From assembly GCA_035079385.1 (NCBI GenBank), contig JAVHKY010000012.1, forward strand, positions 1,036,501 to 1,100,500: 64,000 bases of DNA, written 5' to 3'. Made by a program: the position numbers and the translations under genes. Below are positions 1 through 11,300 of this stretch, in pieces. This stretch comes from Aspidiotus rigidus (lineage: Eukaryota; Arthropoda; Insecta; Hemiptera; Diaspididae). Numbering within the stretch: position 1 is the stretch's first letter; each line of letters opens with the position of its first letter. Under the pieces are notes generated by a model. The model was given only the letters and a program-made list of their open reading frames with translations. It made no database searches and was not told the DNA's origin.

Positions 1-900
1 CACGCTAGCGTGCCCAAAATACGTAGAACAGTAGTTGCGTATGTACACACTAACACTCGTACTTGTACATATTTACAGTTACAGAATGAAGTAGAATTTG
101 AACGAGGCGACAAATATGCGGTACTCGTTTAATATAGTCGCGATTCAGTCATCCGCGAGCAAATTAAATATCGATTCGCACGTTGTACTCCGTCGACCTG
201 CATCATTTTTCGTGTGGGTATGTATTTTAATGATCTGGATTGCTACAACCTGGAGGGTGGATTCGTCACGATTCGATCGAACTGAAGGAGAGAAAACAGT
301 CGCACGAGAGAATAAAGGCAAAACTTACTGTATGTTGATGAGCTCTTTTAACCCATTTTTTTTCTCCCGAACTTATCCTTAACTTTTGATTCAAATGATT
401 CGCCAAGGACAGTCCCACTTCCACAGAAAATGAGAAAAATTGTACAAGAAACGTCACTACTGTTCAAACATATATTGGTTGACTTCTTTCAAGGCGAGGT
501 CAACGAAAAAGCCCAGAAGAAGATCATCTCTGAATAAATACATCTGTCTTTACATGTTACAAATATTTGGAAAGACGTACGTACCTGACGCCACAAACCG
601 CTATAGTTTTTTAACAGGGAGCATGTTTTATGGAGGAATTACTAGAGAAAAACGACGGCTTCCTTAACGAAGTTGAACGAGGAACGCAGGGAACCTGTTT
701 TATGAGTCATATGAGATTTGGTATGGAGAATTCAAAGAAGCCTAGACCTAGATAAAGGTAGTATACTACTCATATATTGACCTTCTCTCATCCAAAGAAT
801 TTCAATTTTCCCTCATATTTTTAATTTCCTTGAAAATCTTCCGGAATCCATCACATTCTAAATTTGTTAATCGAGGTAAGGCCTAGTTGCCATCCTCCAA
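1..900. other. Unclassified AT-rich DNA
   Basis: No convincing gene is seen. Short open frames exist on both strands but overlap each other and lack splice context or any recognisable motif. Near 662-705 the DNA carries a stretch (AACGAAGTTGAACGAGGAAC followed by GGGAACCTGTTTTATG) that recurs in related form near 7.5, 25.9 and 50.7 kb and probably marks an end of a dispersed repeat. Confidence 0.5.
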
Positions 901-904
901 CACC

Positions 905-1172
905 ATGTTTGTTTTTTTTAAACTTTAAAAAAAAAATTTTTTTCAACTTTTTTTTTAATATTTTTGAATTTTTTTTGAATTTTTTTTACATGTATCTGTT
1001 TATTTAAATTATTATTCTATTATCGTTATTCTATTATTATTTATATATTTTTGTTTTCCTTTCTTCTTCTGAATTCCTGTAATTTCTGTTTTCATATTCC
1101 CTCCTTGTTTTGTAATTTTTATTTATTTATTTATTTATTATTATTATTATTATTTATTTATTTATTTTTTTC
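905..1172. repeat. Low-complexity T-rich and (ATTT)n/(ATT)n tract
   Basis: Poly-A/T runs at 905-990 are followed by an (ATTT)n to (ATT)n to (ATTT)n microsatellite at about 1116-1171. It is simple-sequence DNA with no coding capacity. Confidence 0.9.
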
Positions 1173-1239
1173 ACAATAAAGGGTGTCATATATAAAAAAA
1201 GCCTAGTATAATACAGTTTGAGGGTCTAAATTTTTCTCG

Positions 1240-1500
1240 AATCTCGAGCTATGTATGATAGGAAGGGAACTTGGAAAAATTTCAACTATCGAGCTATAAA
1301 TGATGGGAGGGGGACTTGGAAAAAATGTTGACTCTTGAGCCACATATGAGAGGAATTTTTCCAAGTCCCCCTCCTATCAAATATAGCTCGAGAAATGAAA
1401 TTTTTTCCAAGTCCCCCTCCTATCATATATAGCTCGAGAAATGAAATTTTTTCCAAGTCCCCCTCCTATCATATATGGCTCGAAAGTCCAAATTTTCCCA
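1240..1500. repeat. 46-bp minisatellite, head-to-head array
   Basis: Units read GAGCTATATATGATAGGAGG then GGACTTGGAAAAATTTCGAC. At about 1240-1350 they lie on the plus strand, and from about 1350 to 1500 the same unit lies on the minus strand. Two nearly perfect minus-strand units start at 1381 and 1427, exactly 46 bases apart. The arrangement gives a long potential hairpin. The same unit recurs at 6.0-6.6, 7.3-8.0, 22.4-22.6, 26.0, 50-51.4 and 53.5-54.0 kb. Confidence 0.85.
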
Positions 1501-1620
1501 AGTTTTTTGCTGGACGGCAGAGGGCGCACGGCAAATTTCTGAAAAAGCTCCCCATAAAACAGGTTCCCTATTAAAATGTCTACCAATCGTCATTTGCCGT
1601 CCTTCCGACATACGATGGTT
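1500..1620. repeat. Dispersed repeat segment with AACAGGTTCCCTATT dyad
   Basis: The stretch TTTTTGCTGGACGGC followed by CCCCATAAAACAGGTTCCCT is closely matched at about 7680-7757 and more loosely at 26190-26255. It borders the 46-bp minisatellite each time, so both belong to one dispersed repeat family. The function is unknown. Confidence 0.6.
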
Positions 1621-1825
1621 CCCAGAAGACGGAGGCTCTAACTAACTCTCGAGATTTAGAGGACTTTCAATTTCGAGCTATACCATATATATTATATAAA
1701 TAGTAAGTTGGGATTTCGCAGGAGTCAAAGGCAACCTGGACAATTTTCAAAAGTAATGGTCTTCTGAGGGAGGAGGAGGCTCTACTTGGGCTGGTTTAGA
1801 GAGGAGTCGCCCTCAAAAGATGTCC

Positions 1826-3180
1826 CGAAGTCGACCGTTAATTTGATGTCGAAATGACGCCAAACTGATCAAGAAATTCTTAATCGAAATTGCGCCTGCG
1901 TCGATATCAAGTCGATTTCGAGTTAACTTCTCTAAATTTTTCCAACAACCTGAAATGAAATCGATTGCTCTTTGGGTCGATTTCAAGTCGATTTGTAGTT
2001 CTCTAGCAAGGTACGCGCTGGTCGAAGTCGATCTAAAGTCAATTTTCCGAGTCGACTGCTCCAAATTTCTCTATCGACCTGACATCGACTGCTAATCTGG
2101 GTCGTTTTTATGAGTCGATTTTCAATTCTGTGAGAATGTATACTGGTCGATCACAAATCAAAGTCGATTGAAATCAATTTCGATTTTACTTCTCCAATTT
2201 TTTTTAATCGATCTGAAGTCGACTGCTCGAGTGGAGTATTTACAAAAGGGACAACCCCCCCTCAGAAGGCCTCTAGAGACCTTTAGACTCATCAATTTTC
2301 AACCAAGTAATAGAGCGGTTTTGGAGGGAGGGGGGGGGGGGTTGACAGAAATTTCGTACTTGAACATTTTAGGATCTCCCCCCTTCCCCCCGAGGTAATT
2401 TCTGAATACGCCATGCGTCGATTGACAAACGATTTTTAGTTCTGTGGAAATGTATGATGATCGATTTCAAATCAAAGTCGATTTCGAGTTGACTTCTTCA
2501 ATAATTTTAAGTCGATTCGTGATTTTCTATAAAAATGTGCGCGCTTGTCGACTCCGAATCGACGTCGATCTGGAGACGACTTCTCCGAACTTTTTTATTG
2601 ACTCTAAATCGTCTGAGAGCGTTAGATCGATTTGGCTTAGTAATGTTCGTTGGTCGACTTCAAATCAAGTTCGATCTGGAGTTGATTTCAAACTGACTTA
2701 TTTTTTCTATCAACCTTCTGGTAATGTGCACGGGTCGATCTCAAATCGATCTTGATTTGGAGTCAATAAGCGCGCACATTCTTAGAAAATCACAAATCGA
2801 CTTAAAATCGACTCAACAGCGCTCTTTAGGTCGATATCAAGTCGATTTGTAGTTCTGTGGGAATGCAGGTCGAATTCAAATTTTCGTCGATTTCGAGTTG
2901 ACTTATCCAAATTTCTTGATTTACCTAAAATCCAAGTCTATGTACAGTCACCCTCTTGTAACATATATTTGTCCTTATGTGGGCGGTCATTGAGAACGTC
3001 AACTATGCTTTTTGATCAGTGCTGCAAGGGTCGAATCGATTTCGGATCTTCAATGTCGACGATGAGTCGATGGTAAGAAAGAGCGGTCGATATTGAGTCG
3101 ACTTCTAGTCATTTTGGGTCGGCCCGATTCGATTTTCGGTCGAAATGGCGAGTCGATTTGGTTCATCGGGAGTTGAAGAA
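1826..3180. repeat. Degenerate GTCGA-rich satellite
   Basis: The region is saturated with GTCGA, GTCGATTT and ATCGA. Diverged units of roughly 125-135 bp share a core close to GGGTCGATTTCAAGTCGATT followed by TGTAGTTCTGTGGGAATG, for example at 1975, 2096, 2410 and 2830. One piece, about 2760-2812, is the reverse complement of the copy at 2504-2556. A non-repetitive insert with a G12 run occupies about 2235-2400. No coding signal is visible. Confidence 0.7.
2330..2341 (+). repeat. G12 homopolymer
   Basis: Twelve consecutive G residues lie inside the non-repetitive insert of the GTCGA-rich satellite. Confidence 0.95.
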
Positions 3181-6000
3181 ATTTTCATATTCTTCTAATC
3201 TGAAATAATTAGGCCTCCCTCTCCTCCCCTCTCGCAAAGTCTTCTCGAGGAATCTCGATCTAAAAAAGATTGGAGCGAAATCTGCTTCAATGAAGACGTG
3301 AGTATCGCGTGTTTCGATCATTTACCGCACCCAGAGAGCTTTTTGTCGACAGCTTTACCAAAAAATCCACCTCCACACTAATCTCCTCCCTCCGGATTTC
3401 AGTCGATATCAACTTTCCAGGACATGACGCGGTTGAAGATTTTGCACCCCAAACGCACTCCTGCTTATGGCCTCAAAAGACCGTTACCGATTTCTGATAT
3501 TCGACTCCTGGTATGACCTCTGGCAAATTTGAAGCAATCAAAAGTAAGCTGGTCCTCTGGCCTTCTTCTAATCTAGGTCTGTTCTCTTCCTCTCTTGCCA
3601 ATACAGGCAACGACACCTCTTTTCGTGTCCCGATCTTGAATTATCCGCCTCTATCACCCTGTTTCTTCGCGTCTTCCATCTACCCTTTGTAACAAATGCG
3701 ATATTGTCACTAACTCTCTCAACTATCTGCGCTTCACTTACTTTTACCCTTTACTGTAGTATCTACCATTTTCATATGCCCAACCTCAATTTTCACCAAC
3801 TCTCCACAATTAGCTACCCGGAGCTGATAACCCTTAGAATTAGAATAGTTGAAAAGCCCGTAAAAAGAAAGAAGGCTAGTAAATTTCCTTCGTGCCCGGT
3901 ATTGTTTTCACCTATACATCGACAGATATCGTACACTCATACAATATTGCATATCGAGTATAAGGAGGATCATTCTGTCAGATAAATTATTGGTTTATTA
4001 TTGAATTAAAAATAACTGTGTAAGAAGAACATCGTATTATCATCTTTCAGTGGCCCGGCGAAAGAATTCCGTGAATTTGTAACGCAATAAATACTCGTAC
4101 ACGCTAACCTTATAATACTCCAATAAAGATCTTGAATGCTTTGATAAGCGAATCACTCGTTGAACAATAGAATCCTATAATAAGGTTATGGTTTAGATTT
4201 TTCTCTTACTGTCTCCCTCTCGGGTGTACAATGCACTGTATATTATTTTACATCTCATAATACGCCGCGTAGGTCTGGATAAGAAAAATGAAAAAAAAAA
4301 AAAAAAAATGATAATTCCCAATGAGAGTTTACCTTCGGCAGGTGGTTTTTACACGTCGTGAAACTGGTTTTAAAATTTTCATTTTTCTTGTCGTTGTCGT
4401 CGTCGATTCGAAGTTTGAAATTAATTGAAAATGATATTTTAAGAAAATTATAAATAACGTAGCCGACGTTTTAATTAAACTTCCTAAAAAAAAAAACATC
4501 GCGCTGGAGAAAAATTGTACGTATTACAGGAATATCTCGCAAGTACACAATCATATACAATGTTGTCTCTAATATTACGTGGTCGTGATTTTATCTCCGG
4601 TTTTGTGTGAATTTTACTGATAAAACTCGCTCTTGAGTGAGAAAGGGCGAAAAAAAAAAAAATGTACAGTCGATAGAATAAAAATTGAACGAAAACCCAG
4701 TCATAAAAATACGAAGGAACATCCACAAAATAAAACTATATATTGCCGCGAATAAACAGCGAAAGAAGTCTCTTCGATGAATAAATTATAAGCTTGAAAA
4801 AATATGAGGAAAAATATTATTTAAGCGGGTTTCTGGTTGAAAAATTTTGGAAACACTGCAGGACGTTAATTGGCTTCGAGCAGAAGATACAAATTATAGC
4901 GTCTGCGGAGGTCAAGGGTTTTGATATACTGTATACAGAATTACAATTTCTCATGTGGCACGATACCAAAAACTAATTGAAATTTTCTTTTCCGCGAGTG
5001 AAATTTATGTCCTCGATTGATTTGAATAAAATTTGCAAATGTAAAAAGGGATTAGGATTTTCTCCAATCGGAAAAAGGCATCGTACCGGTAGGTTGCTTT
5101 ATTTCGTACATATAAAATTTTTTATCGCGCCGATTTCAGGTAGGCAAAGTGGATGACTTTCCCCCTGTTTTTAAAGGGGTGAGGAGGGAAAGATAAAATC
5201 AAGTCTATGACTATGCCCAAAACTACGTCAACAAAAAATGGTGGATTTCAATTTGATAATAATCTTCTAGTTGCGGGGTTAAAGATGGGAGAGGGGTGAG
5301 GGTGGGAACAGGGTATCTAGCAGAACTGAATAGAGGAAAAATATGACTATCGATTAAATTTTCTGAACTTTGTCATTCTATTTTTTTCAGAGAGCCAAAA
5401 TTTTTTTGATTACAGATGACCTACAACAAGCGTCCACCAAAATGAAAAGTACCAATTCCAAACAATCTTCCGTTTTCTTTACACCTAGGCAAAATATTTC
5501 AAGCGTTGATCGGTGACAATGAAGTTCACTGCGGCGGTCGACTTCGTTACCAACTCTTTTTTTTTTAAACGCTCCATAAAATTTTTGGAGAAACATAAAA
5601 TATTCTATTTTTATAACGAAGTCGTTACAAGAATTTAAACGAGATGATTTGAAACAAGAAACTATCCACAATTTTTACTTTTAGAGCACGACAACAGAGA
5701 GCGTTGAAATCATTTTAGAAATACGTATTTTCCGACTATTTCAAAACTTCCGCACCCATTTTTCAAATTGCCAATTTTTCCCAAACTTGACAAATTTTAC
5801 GAACCTGAAGACACCTTTTGGATGGCATTAGATGACTTTAGAGGACTTGGATGACCAAAAGACTTCCTGGGAAAGAGGTATACTGGGAGGCAGCTTTAAC
5901 GGGTAACTTGTTTCACGAAGAATTACTTTTAAAAAAGTCGAGTATTTGGTGCCCGCCGTTTTTGTACAAAAATTTGCGGCTCCAATGAAGGCGGCTGTTT
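3181..6000. other. Unique intergenic or intronic DNA
   Basis: I see no gene here. An 18-base poly-A run lies at 4291-4308 and several shorter A runs are present. The open frames (maximum 94 codons) are scattered on both strands with no splice-bounded continuity. Confidence 0.5.
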
Positions 6001-6039
6001 TAGGGACTAGATTTGGACAAGTAAACGAGAGGGGGAAGC

Positions 6040-6600
6040 TCAAATCACCAAGCAATATGCATGTATTAGGGTGGACTTATGAAAATTTCGTCTATCAGAA
6101 TATCTGTAGGCGGGAGAAACTTCAACTTTCCAGCTATGTATAGGAGAAGATGTACTTGAAAGAATCATGACTGACGGAGGACCAGTTTGCTTACCTATTT
6201 TGGGAACTTGGAGAAATTTCGACCTTCGAACCACGGATATCAGGAGCGAGACTTGGGAAAATTTCGACCAGTGAACTAAACATGAGAAGGAAGGAGAGGG
6301 TGGAAAAAATTTCGGCCATCGAGCTGTGGATACGAAGAGTAGTGATTGAACGAAATATAAATACGTGAGTTTAGAAACATTCCAACCACCAAATAGAGGA
6401 GGAGGGCCTGAGAAGCTAGGTCTAAAACACAAGGGCTGTACGAGGGATGCAAGGAACCTGATTTATGGAAAACAAGAAGACTTGGAAAAATGTTGACTTT
6501 CGAGCTATATATGATAATAAGGGTACTTGGAAAAGTTTGGACTCCCGATGGGTTTTTTGACGGTTGTTTAGCAGCGATTACTCCTGGGAAAATCTTCACG
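6040..6600. repeat. Degenerate 46-bp minisatellite block
   Basis: Variants of GACTTGGAAAAATTTCGACC with GAGCTATATATGATA recur about every 45-60 bases (near 6060, 6120, 6200, 6250, 6305, 6480 and 6530). The block is much more diverged than the 1.3-kb array. A family end of the form GGAACCTGATTTATGG lies at about 6450. The minus-strand open frames here (up to 130 codons) arise from the repeat and are not genes. Confidence 0.7.
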
Positions 6601-6649
6601 AGAAATCGTCACGCCAGATGACGTCACGCGTGACCTTAACTTACTATGG

Positions 6650-7300
6650 AGATCGACCTGTATATTTTTATATACCTTGTCTACACTAGGTCTGACATGC
6701 AGTATACTAGGGACTTCATACAGTGTAGGCTAACTGGTTCATATTGGCCCCTATACTGGGCTTTCTCTACACTGAAGCTAATATACAGTATACTAGGGAC
6801 TTCATTCTGAGATTTTGAAAGAATTTCGATCTAATCATTCCTGAAATTAGCTTTGGATTTTTGGGTAGGCCCTCAATATTTAATAGACCCCTGCCCTCTG
6901 ATTAGTAAGTTGGAAAATTTTGTTTGCCTCTAACATACTAGGCTAAGCGGGACTCAGCGCATTCTTCGATTATGGAATAAACTAGGGTCGGAAAAAGAGA
7001 CGAAGAGCGCAGTATGAGGTCATAGACCAGTGCTAGGACTATGCTGAGCTGTTTGACGGACGGGTACTTTTACTAGGTCAGAATGGGAGCGAACGAGCAA
7101 TGCAGGTGAGCCTGTGGGCCACTCTGCCCAAGGCAAAAAATTAGCTCATCAGCTAATTAGCCGAACTAGGTTTACACCACGCAAAGAAATACTGGTTGAG
7201 GAGAACCTTACTATGACGTCATCATGGCCGACGGATTAAAATTAGATATAATCGACACATTACCCTGAAGCGCTCTACATACTATTTGTCTCTGGAGTAG
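6650..7300. repeat. Diverged short tandem repeat region with CRE palindromes
   Basis: The 20-mer CAGTATACTAGGGACTTCAT occurs at 6700-6719 and again at 6786-6805, within two diverged units about 86 bp apart. TGACGTCA occurs just upstream at 6619-6626 and again at 7214-7221. No gene is seen. Confidence 0.6.
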
Positions 7301-7319
7301 TGCTGCATACGTTCCCCTC

Positions 7320-7980
7320 CTCCCACATATAGCTCGGAATTACAAAACTTGTCCAAGTTAGGTTGCTGGCCGGTGAAAAAGAGATACAATATTTTTTCAT
7401 TCAAAACAGATTTCTTGTCGAAATTCGATCTTCGATCTAAAAATACAAGCCCACTTCGTTAGCTGCTCGAGGTGTCAATCAAGGCAAAAAGGGAACCTGT
7501 TTTATGGGGTTTCTTTTTTCATATTTTTGATTGAACTTTGTTCTCCCTTGGGAGTTTGAACTTGGAAGTCCATATTTTTCCAATTTTCTCCCTATCAGAT
7601 ACAGCTCAATATTCGAAATTTTTCCATTTCGCCTCCTATCATGTGGGTAACTCGGAGGTTGACATTCTTTCAAGTCCCACGTTTTGCCGGACGGCGCCCG
7701 CTGCCTATCATTTTCCTTCAAATCACCCCCTCATAAAACAGATTCCCTGTTAAAAAATTTGACCATTGAACTGAATGTAAATGGGAGTTGGGAAGGACGC
7801 TCACTAACATTCTAACCACCGAGCTTGTATAGGTCAGAAGGAAGATTTAAGAAAATTTTCAACTTTAGAGCTGTGGATAAATTTTTGTCTTTTAGGCTAT
7901 ATACATGCCGGGCCTTTCGAGGCACATATGATGAGGTGGACTTACAAAAATCCCGACCTTGAAAGAGTTTCGACTGAATA
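7320..7980. repeat. Minisatellite-bearing repeat with short terminal inverted repeats
   Basis: GGGAACCTGTTTTATGGGGT at about 7492 is mirrored by CCCCTCATAAAACAGATTCC at about 7728-7747, followed by CTGTT, so this copy has inverted ends around 265 bp apart. Between and beyond them are diverged copies of the 46-bp minisatellite. The overlapping open frames on both strands are products of this symmetry. Confidence 0.6.
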
Positions 7981-8039
7981 ATCGGAGGTAATATACAAAT
8001 TTCCTGATGTACGTATGAGAATGTCTTAACATACAGCTT

Positions 8040-10020
8040 CAAGTCTTATCATACTAAAATTTGTAAAGACCCGTTACGAGTGCAAACGTTCGAAAAAGCG
8101 TATACTAATACTATGTTACTCAAAGTCACTTTTGCCCAGGACAATTATTGAAGTTCTTTCACAACTAGAATAAACCAAATAACAAGACCTCTAGCTTCTT
8201 TTCGTACCTGATAACGACAACTGTTTATGAGAATCTTGCATCGGCAGATTAGGATTCCTCTTGTTTTAACGATATTATTATCTATACAGTCAGTCTTACA
8301 TTCATTTCAGAAGGTACTGAACGGAAAGCTATAACGAAACAACGCTACAGTACATCACAGTCATCGATCGATAATTAATAATCCGAAATGAAAAATGATC
8401 CGCCATACCATATCGCATTTACGTATTTTTTCAGCTCCGCACCCTCGTCCGCAGATGGAAAAGGCAAGAGGCAAAAAAACATCGTGTATATCGAAAGTTA
8501 TTTTATACAATACAACCAGATAAAGAAAGTACTTTGTTTTTAAGATTACAATCTCCGCATTCTTTATTTATTTATTATTATTATTTTTTTCTTCCTCTAC
8601 CTACCTTTTGTGACCGTCTTTACTGGTCTATCTGTATTAGGGTTAACTTATATTGTATTCTCGAAAATAATATTAGGTAAATACGATGACTTCTACCATT
8701 AATAAGCTTGACATGCGAGAATTCAGATACGGTATAGGCCCTCCCGTATGATATTAATAAAGTAATTGGTTTCTGGTAAGCTTAGTCAGCTACAGATGTT
8801 TGTTTTTATCATCTCATAAATCTAAAGTCTCGTAAGACTTTGTCCGCGTATGAAAAGTGGCGCACATTGTGTACGACGTTCGAAAAAACACAATTCTACA
8901 TCTTCTCTCGATGCAAATTAAGAATACGATACCCTTTCGAGCGTGATTGATTCCATTCAAATAATATATACAGAAAATATGATTATAAAAAGAAACTGGT
9001 TTTCTTTACGCATGGATCACTACTGTCCTGCACTGTTGAGAAATTTAATGGTCTCAACAAGTTGCAATTGTCGGCGTCGATTTCATTTAATTTTGTTTAC
9101 TATCGCGCAGTTCACAATTTACGATAGGATTATCGTAAAAAATCCTATTCAATAACATTCGCGCATTTTCGATAACTTTCGTACATCCGTAATAATTCGA
9201 TAAAATTTAAAGATCTATTTCGAGATTTATTTTTATTTCGCGCTAAACACTATTACATCCTAGCTTAGGTAAAGAGAGAAACATTGAAAAAAAAAAAAAA
9301 AAAGATAAATAAATGAAGAACGAAGGAAAAAAAGGGGGACTTTATATATATCTAATAATTCAATCTTACGATTCGAATTGAATAGCATTTGTAAAATGCT
9401 AGTTAATAGTTCCAGGTGGCATCATCGCCGTTACTCTTTGACAGTCGAGATATATGACTTTTTGACCTTTTTTCTTTTGTACTCGTTCGTGTATTGGTAA
9501 ATGTGTATTCGCGAGGGTGTATGCCTTCTTCTTACGAGGGTGGTCACGGCATACTTTTTGGGTCGCGAAGGAAATGGTCGTTCTCCATCTCGCATTCAGT
9601 ACCAACCTTCTCTCTCTCGGTTTATCTTTTTTTCCTCTCTCTCCTCTTCTCTTCTCTTTCTTCATCCCAACGCTGCACTGGTCGTTGGGCAACAGCATAA
9701 TACGATTTTGTTACAACGACAAAGAATTCGTAGATTTCACGAACCAATTATTACTTGTCCGGCGTCGACGCATTTGATATCTTCCGAGAATTCGTTCGTT
9801 CAAATTGAATCGATTTTTATGCATACTGTCGAATCCTCAACGTTTTTGTCTATCCTTTTTCAGGTTCGCCCTCGTTCATTTCCTGCACTTTATTACTTTT
9901 CGTCGCCTAAGTACTTCCAGATAATCCAGTTTTCTATGCATTGCGCGAGGTTATGCGTATCGGAATTTTTATTGAATGAGTTTCACTACTTATGAAAAAA
10001 GGATTAAGCGCTCGCGAGGG
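8040..10020. other. Unique DNA, no supported gene
   Basis: This is AT-rich unique sequence with a poly-A run at 9287-9303 and a pyrimidine-rich stretch near 9600-9660. Overlapping frames on both strands at 9399-9995 (the longest has 164 codons) are low-complexity and mutually exclusive, and I do not accept them as genes. Confidence 0.5.
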
Positions 10021-10089
10021 CTGCATCACGACTAACCACTTCTAGACACGAAAAAGGTGGCGCTTCTGAATGCACCGCCCAGGGGATCT

Positions 10090-11300
10090 TTCGTTGATTC
10101 GAACCAATAAAATTTAGAATTAATCTCATTTTTGGTGTAACAATGTTTCAAAAATATTTTCGGACAGAAGTTATAGAAGTATCCGTCGAGTTTCAGAAGG
10201 ACATGGTACCAAAATTTCTCTTGAGCTAGCTCGAAATCTAGACTTACCCCTGAAGGCAAGTGAAAGACTTAAGTTGGTTTTTATATCCCATAAAAAGGAA
10301 GATAAGAAAAACTCGAGTCCTCTTTAATCTTTTTTCACCAGATTTATGCTCATCTTCCATGCAAAAATATTCCTATAATATAATTTTCTATCATACCAGA
10401 AGAATTTGAAACCGATCTCCTTTTAGCCCACACCCAAAGTGGTTCCTCAGCTTCAATCAATATACAGTGGAAACTCTATATAACGAATCTGAAGGGACCA
10501 CAAAAAAAATTCGTTAAAAAGAAATTCATTTTTTTGTCTTATTTTTGCGAAGTTCCACATTTTGAATGATAAAAATTTTCAAATTTCACCTGAAAGTTGA
10601 CATTGTTAGAAGGAAATGTTGAAACATTCGTCAAAATTCAAATTTTCTGGAGAAAATATTCAAATGTTTACCAAAGAATCAGAATTTTCAGAAAAAAGTT
10701 TAAATTCAGGCCAGAAATGGACATTTTTTTGGAAAAAATGACAAGATTTCTGTAGAAAATTCGTTATATAGAGTGAATTGTTCGTTATAAAGAGATTTTT
10801 TAACATGTAAAATTCATTGAAGGGGGAGGGACCGAGGAAAAATTCGTAATATAGAGGAATTCGTTATACAGGGGTTCGTTATATAGAGTTTCCACTGTAT
10901 TTCGCTCTGTTCTAATCATCGATCTCATTTCGGGTACGACGATGTTCCAAAAATAGCTTCGGACAGAAGTTATACGATAATTCATGAAGCGTCCAGAAGG
11001 ACTCGAGACCCTATTCTTAAGCTTCGAGAAATAACCTTAACGTCATGAGACCTTCCTCAAAACTTCTTTTTGGATACACCAGGGTTTTAAACGAGCTATA
11101 TTCTACTCCTTGATGCACACATCGAATAAGAAAGAAGCTGAGAAAAACCCACCATCCACGCAAAAATATTCCTTTACTTATTTCGTACAGTTCAATCGCA
11201 CCAAAATAATTTAGAACGTATCTCTCTTTAGCCGGAATAACCTTCCAGTCGACCAGAAGAGGTTTCTCAGCTTCAATAATACTTCACTCCATTCTTCTAT
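10090..11300. repeat. Old tandem duplication, about 380 bp, split by a MITE
   Basis: Copy A spans about 10090-10464 and copy B about 10898-11290. Shared landmarks in the same order include TTCGGACAGAAGTTATA at about 10159 and 10957, GCAAAAATATTCCT at 10360 and 11160, and CTCAGCTTCAAT at 10447 and 11267. Substitutions and indels are frequent, so the duplication is old. A 433-bp MITE lies exactly between the two copies. Confidence 0.8.
10465..10897. mobile_element. Pogo/Tigger-like MITE, copy 1
   Basis: The element is 433 bp. It starts CAGTGGAAACTCTATATAAC and ends with the reverse complement of the same sequence, and TA dinucleotides at 10463-10464 and 10898-10899 are the expected target duplication. 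The CAGTGGAAAC...TATAACGAA terminus and TA target are typical of the pogo/Tigger branch of Tc1/mariner elements. The interior holds no transposase, so this is a non-autonomous copy. It is nearly identical to the copy at 30065-30514, but lacks a short TTCGTTATATAG segment near its left end. Confidence 0.88.

Noticed and set aside
6040..6599. 130- and 107-codon minus-strand frames
   Set aside because: They are repeat-derived, overlap each other in different frames and have no protein-like composition.
9399..9995. Overlapping open frames on both strands, up to 164 codons
   Set aside because: They are mutually exclusive, low in complexity around the pyrimidine-rich 9600-9660 tract, and have no recognisable motif or splice context.
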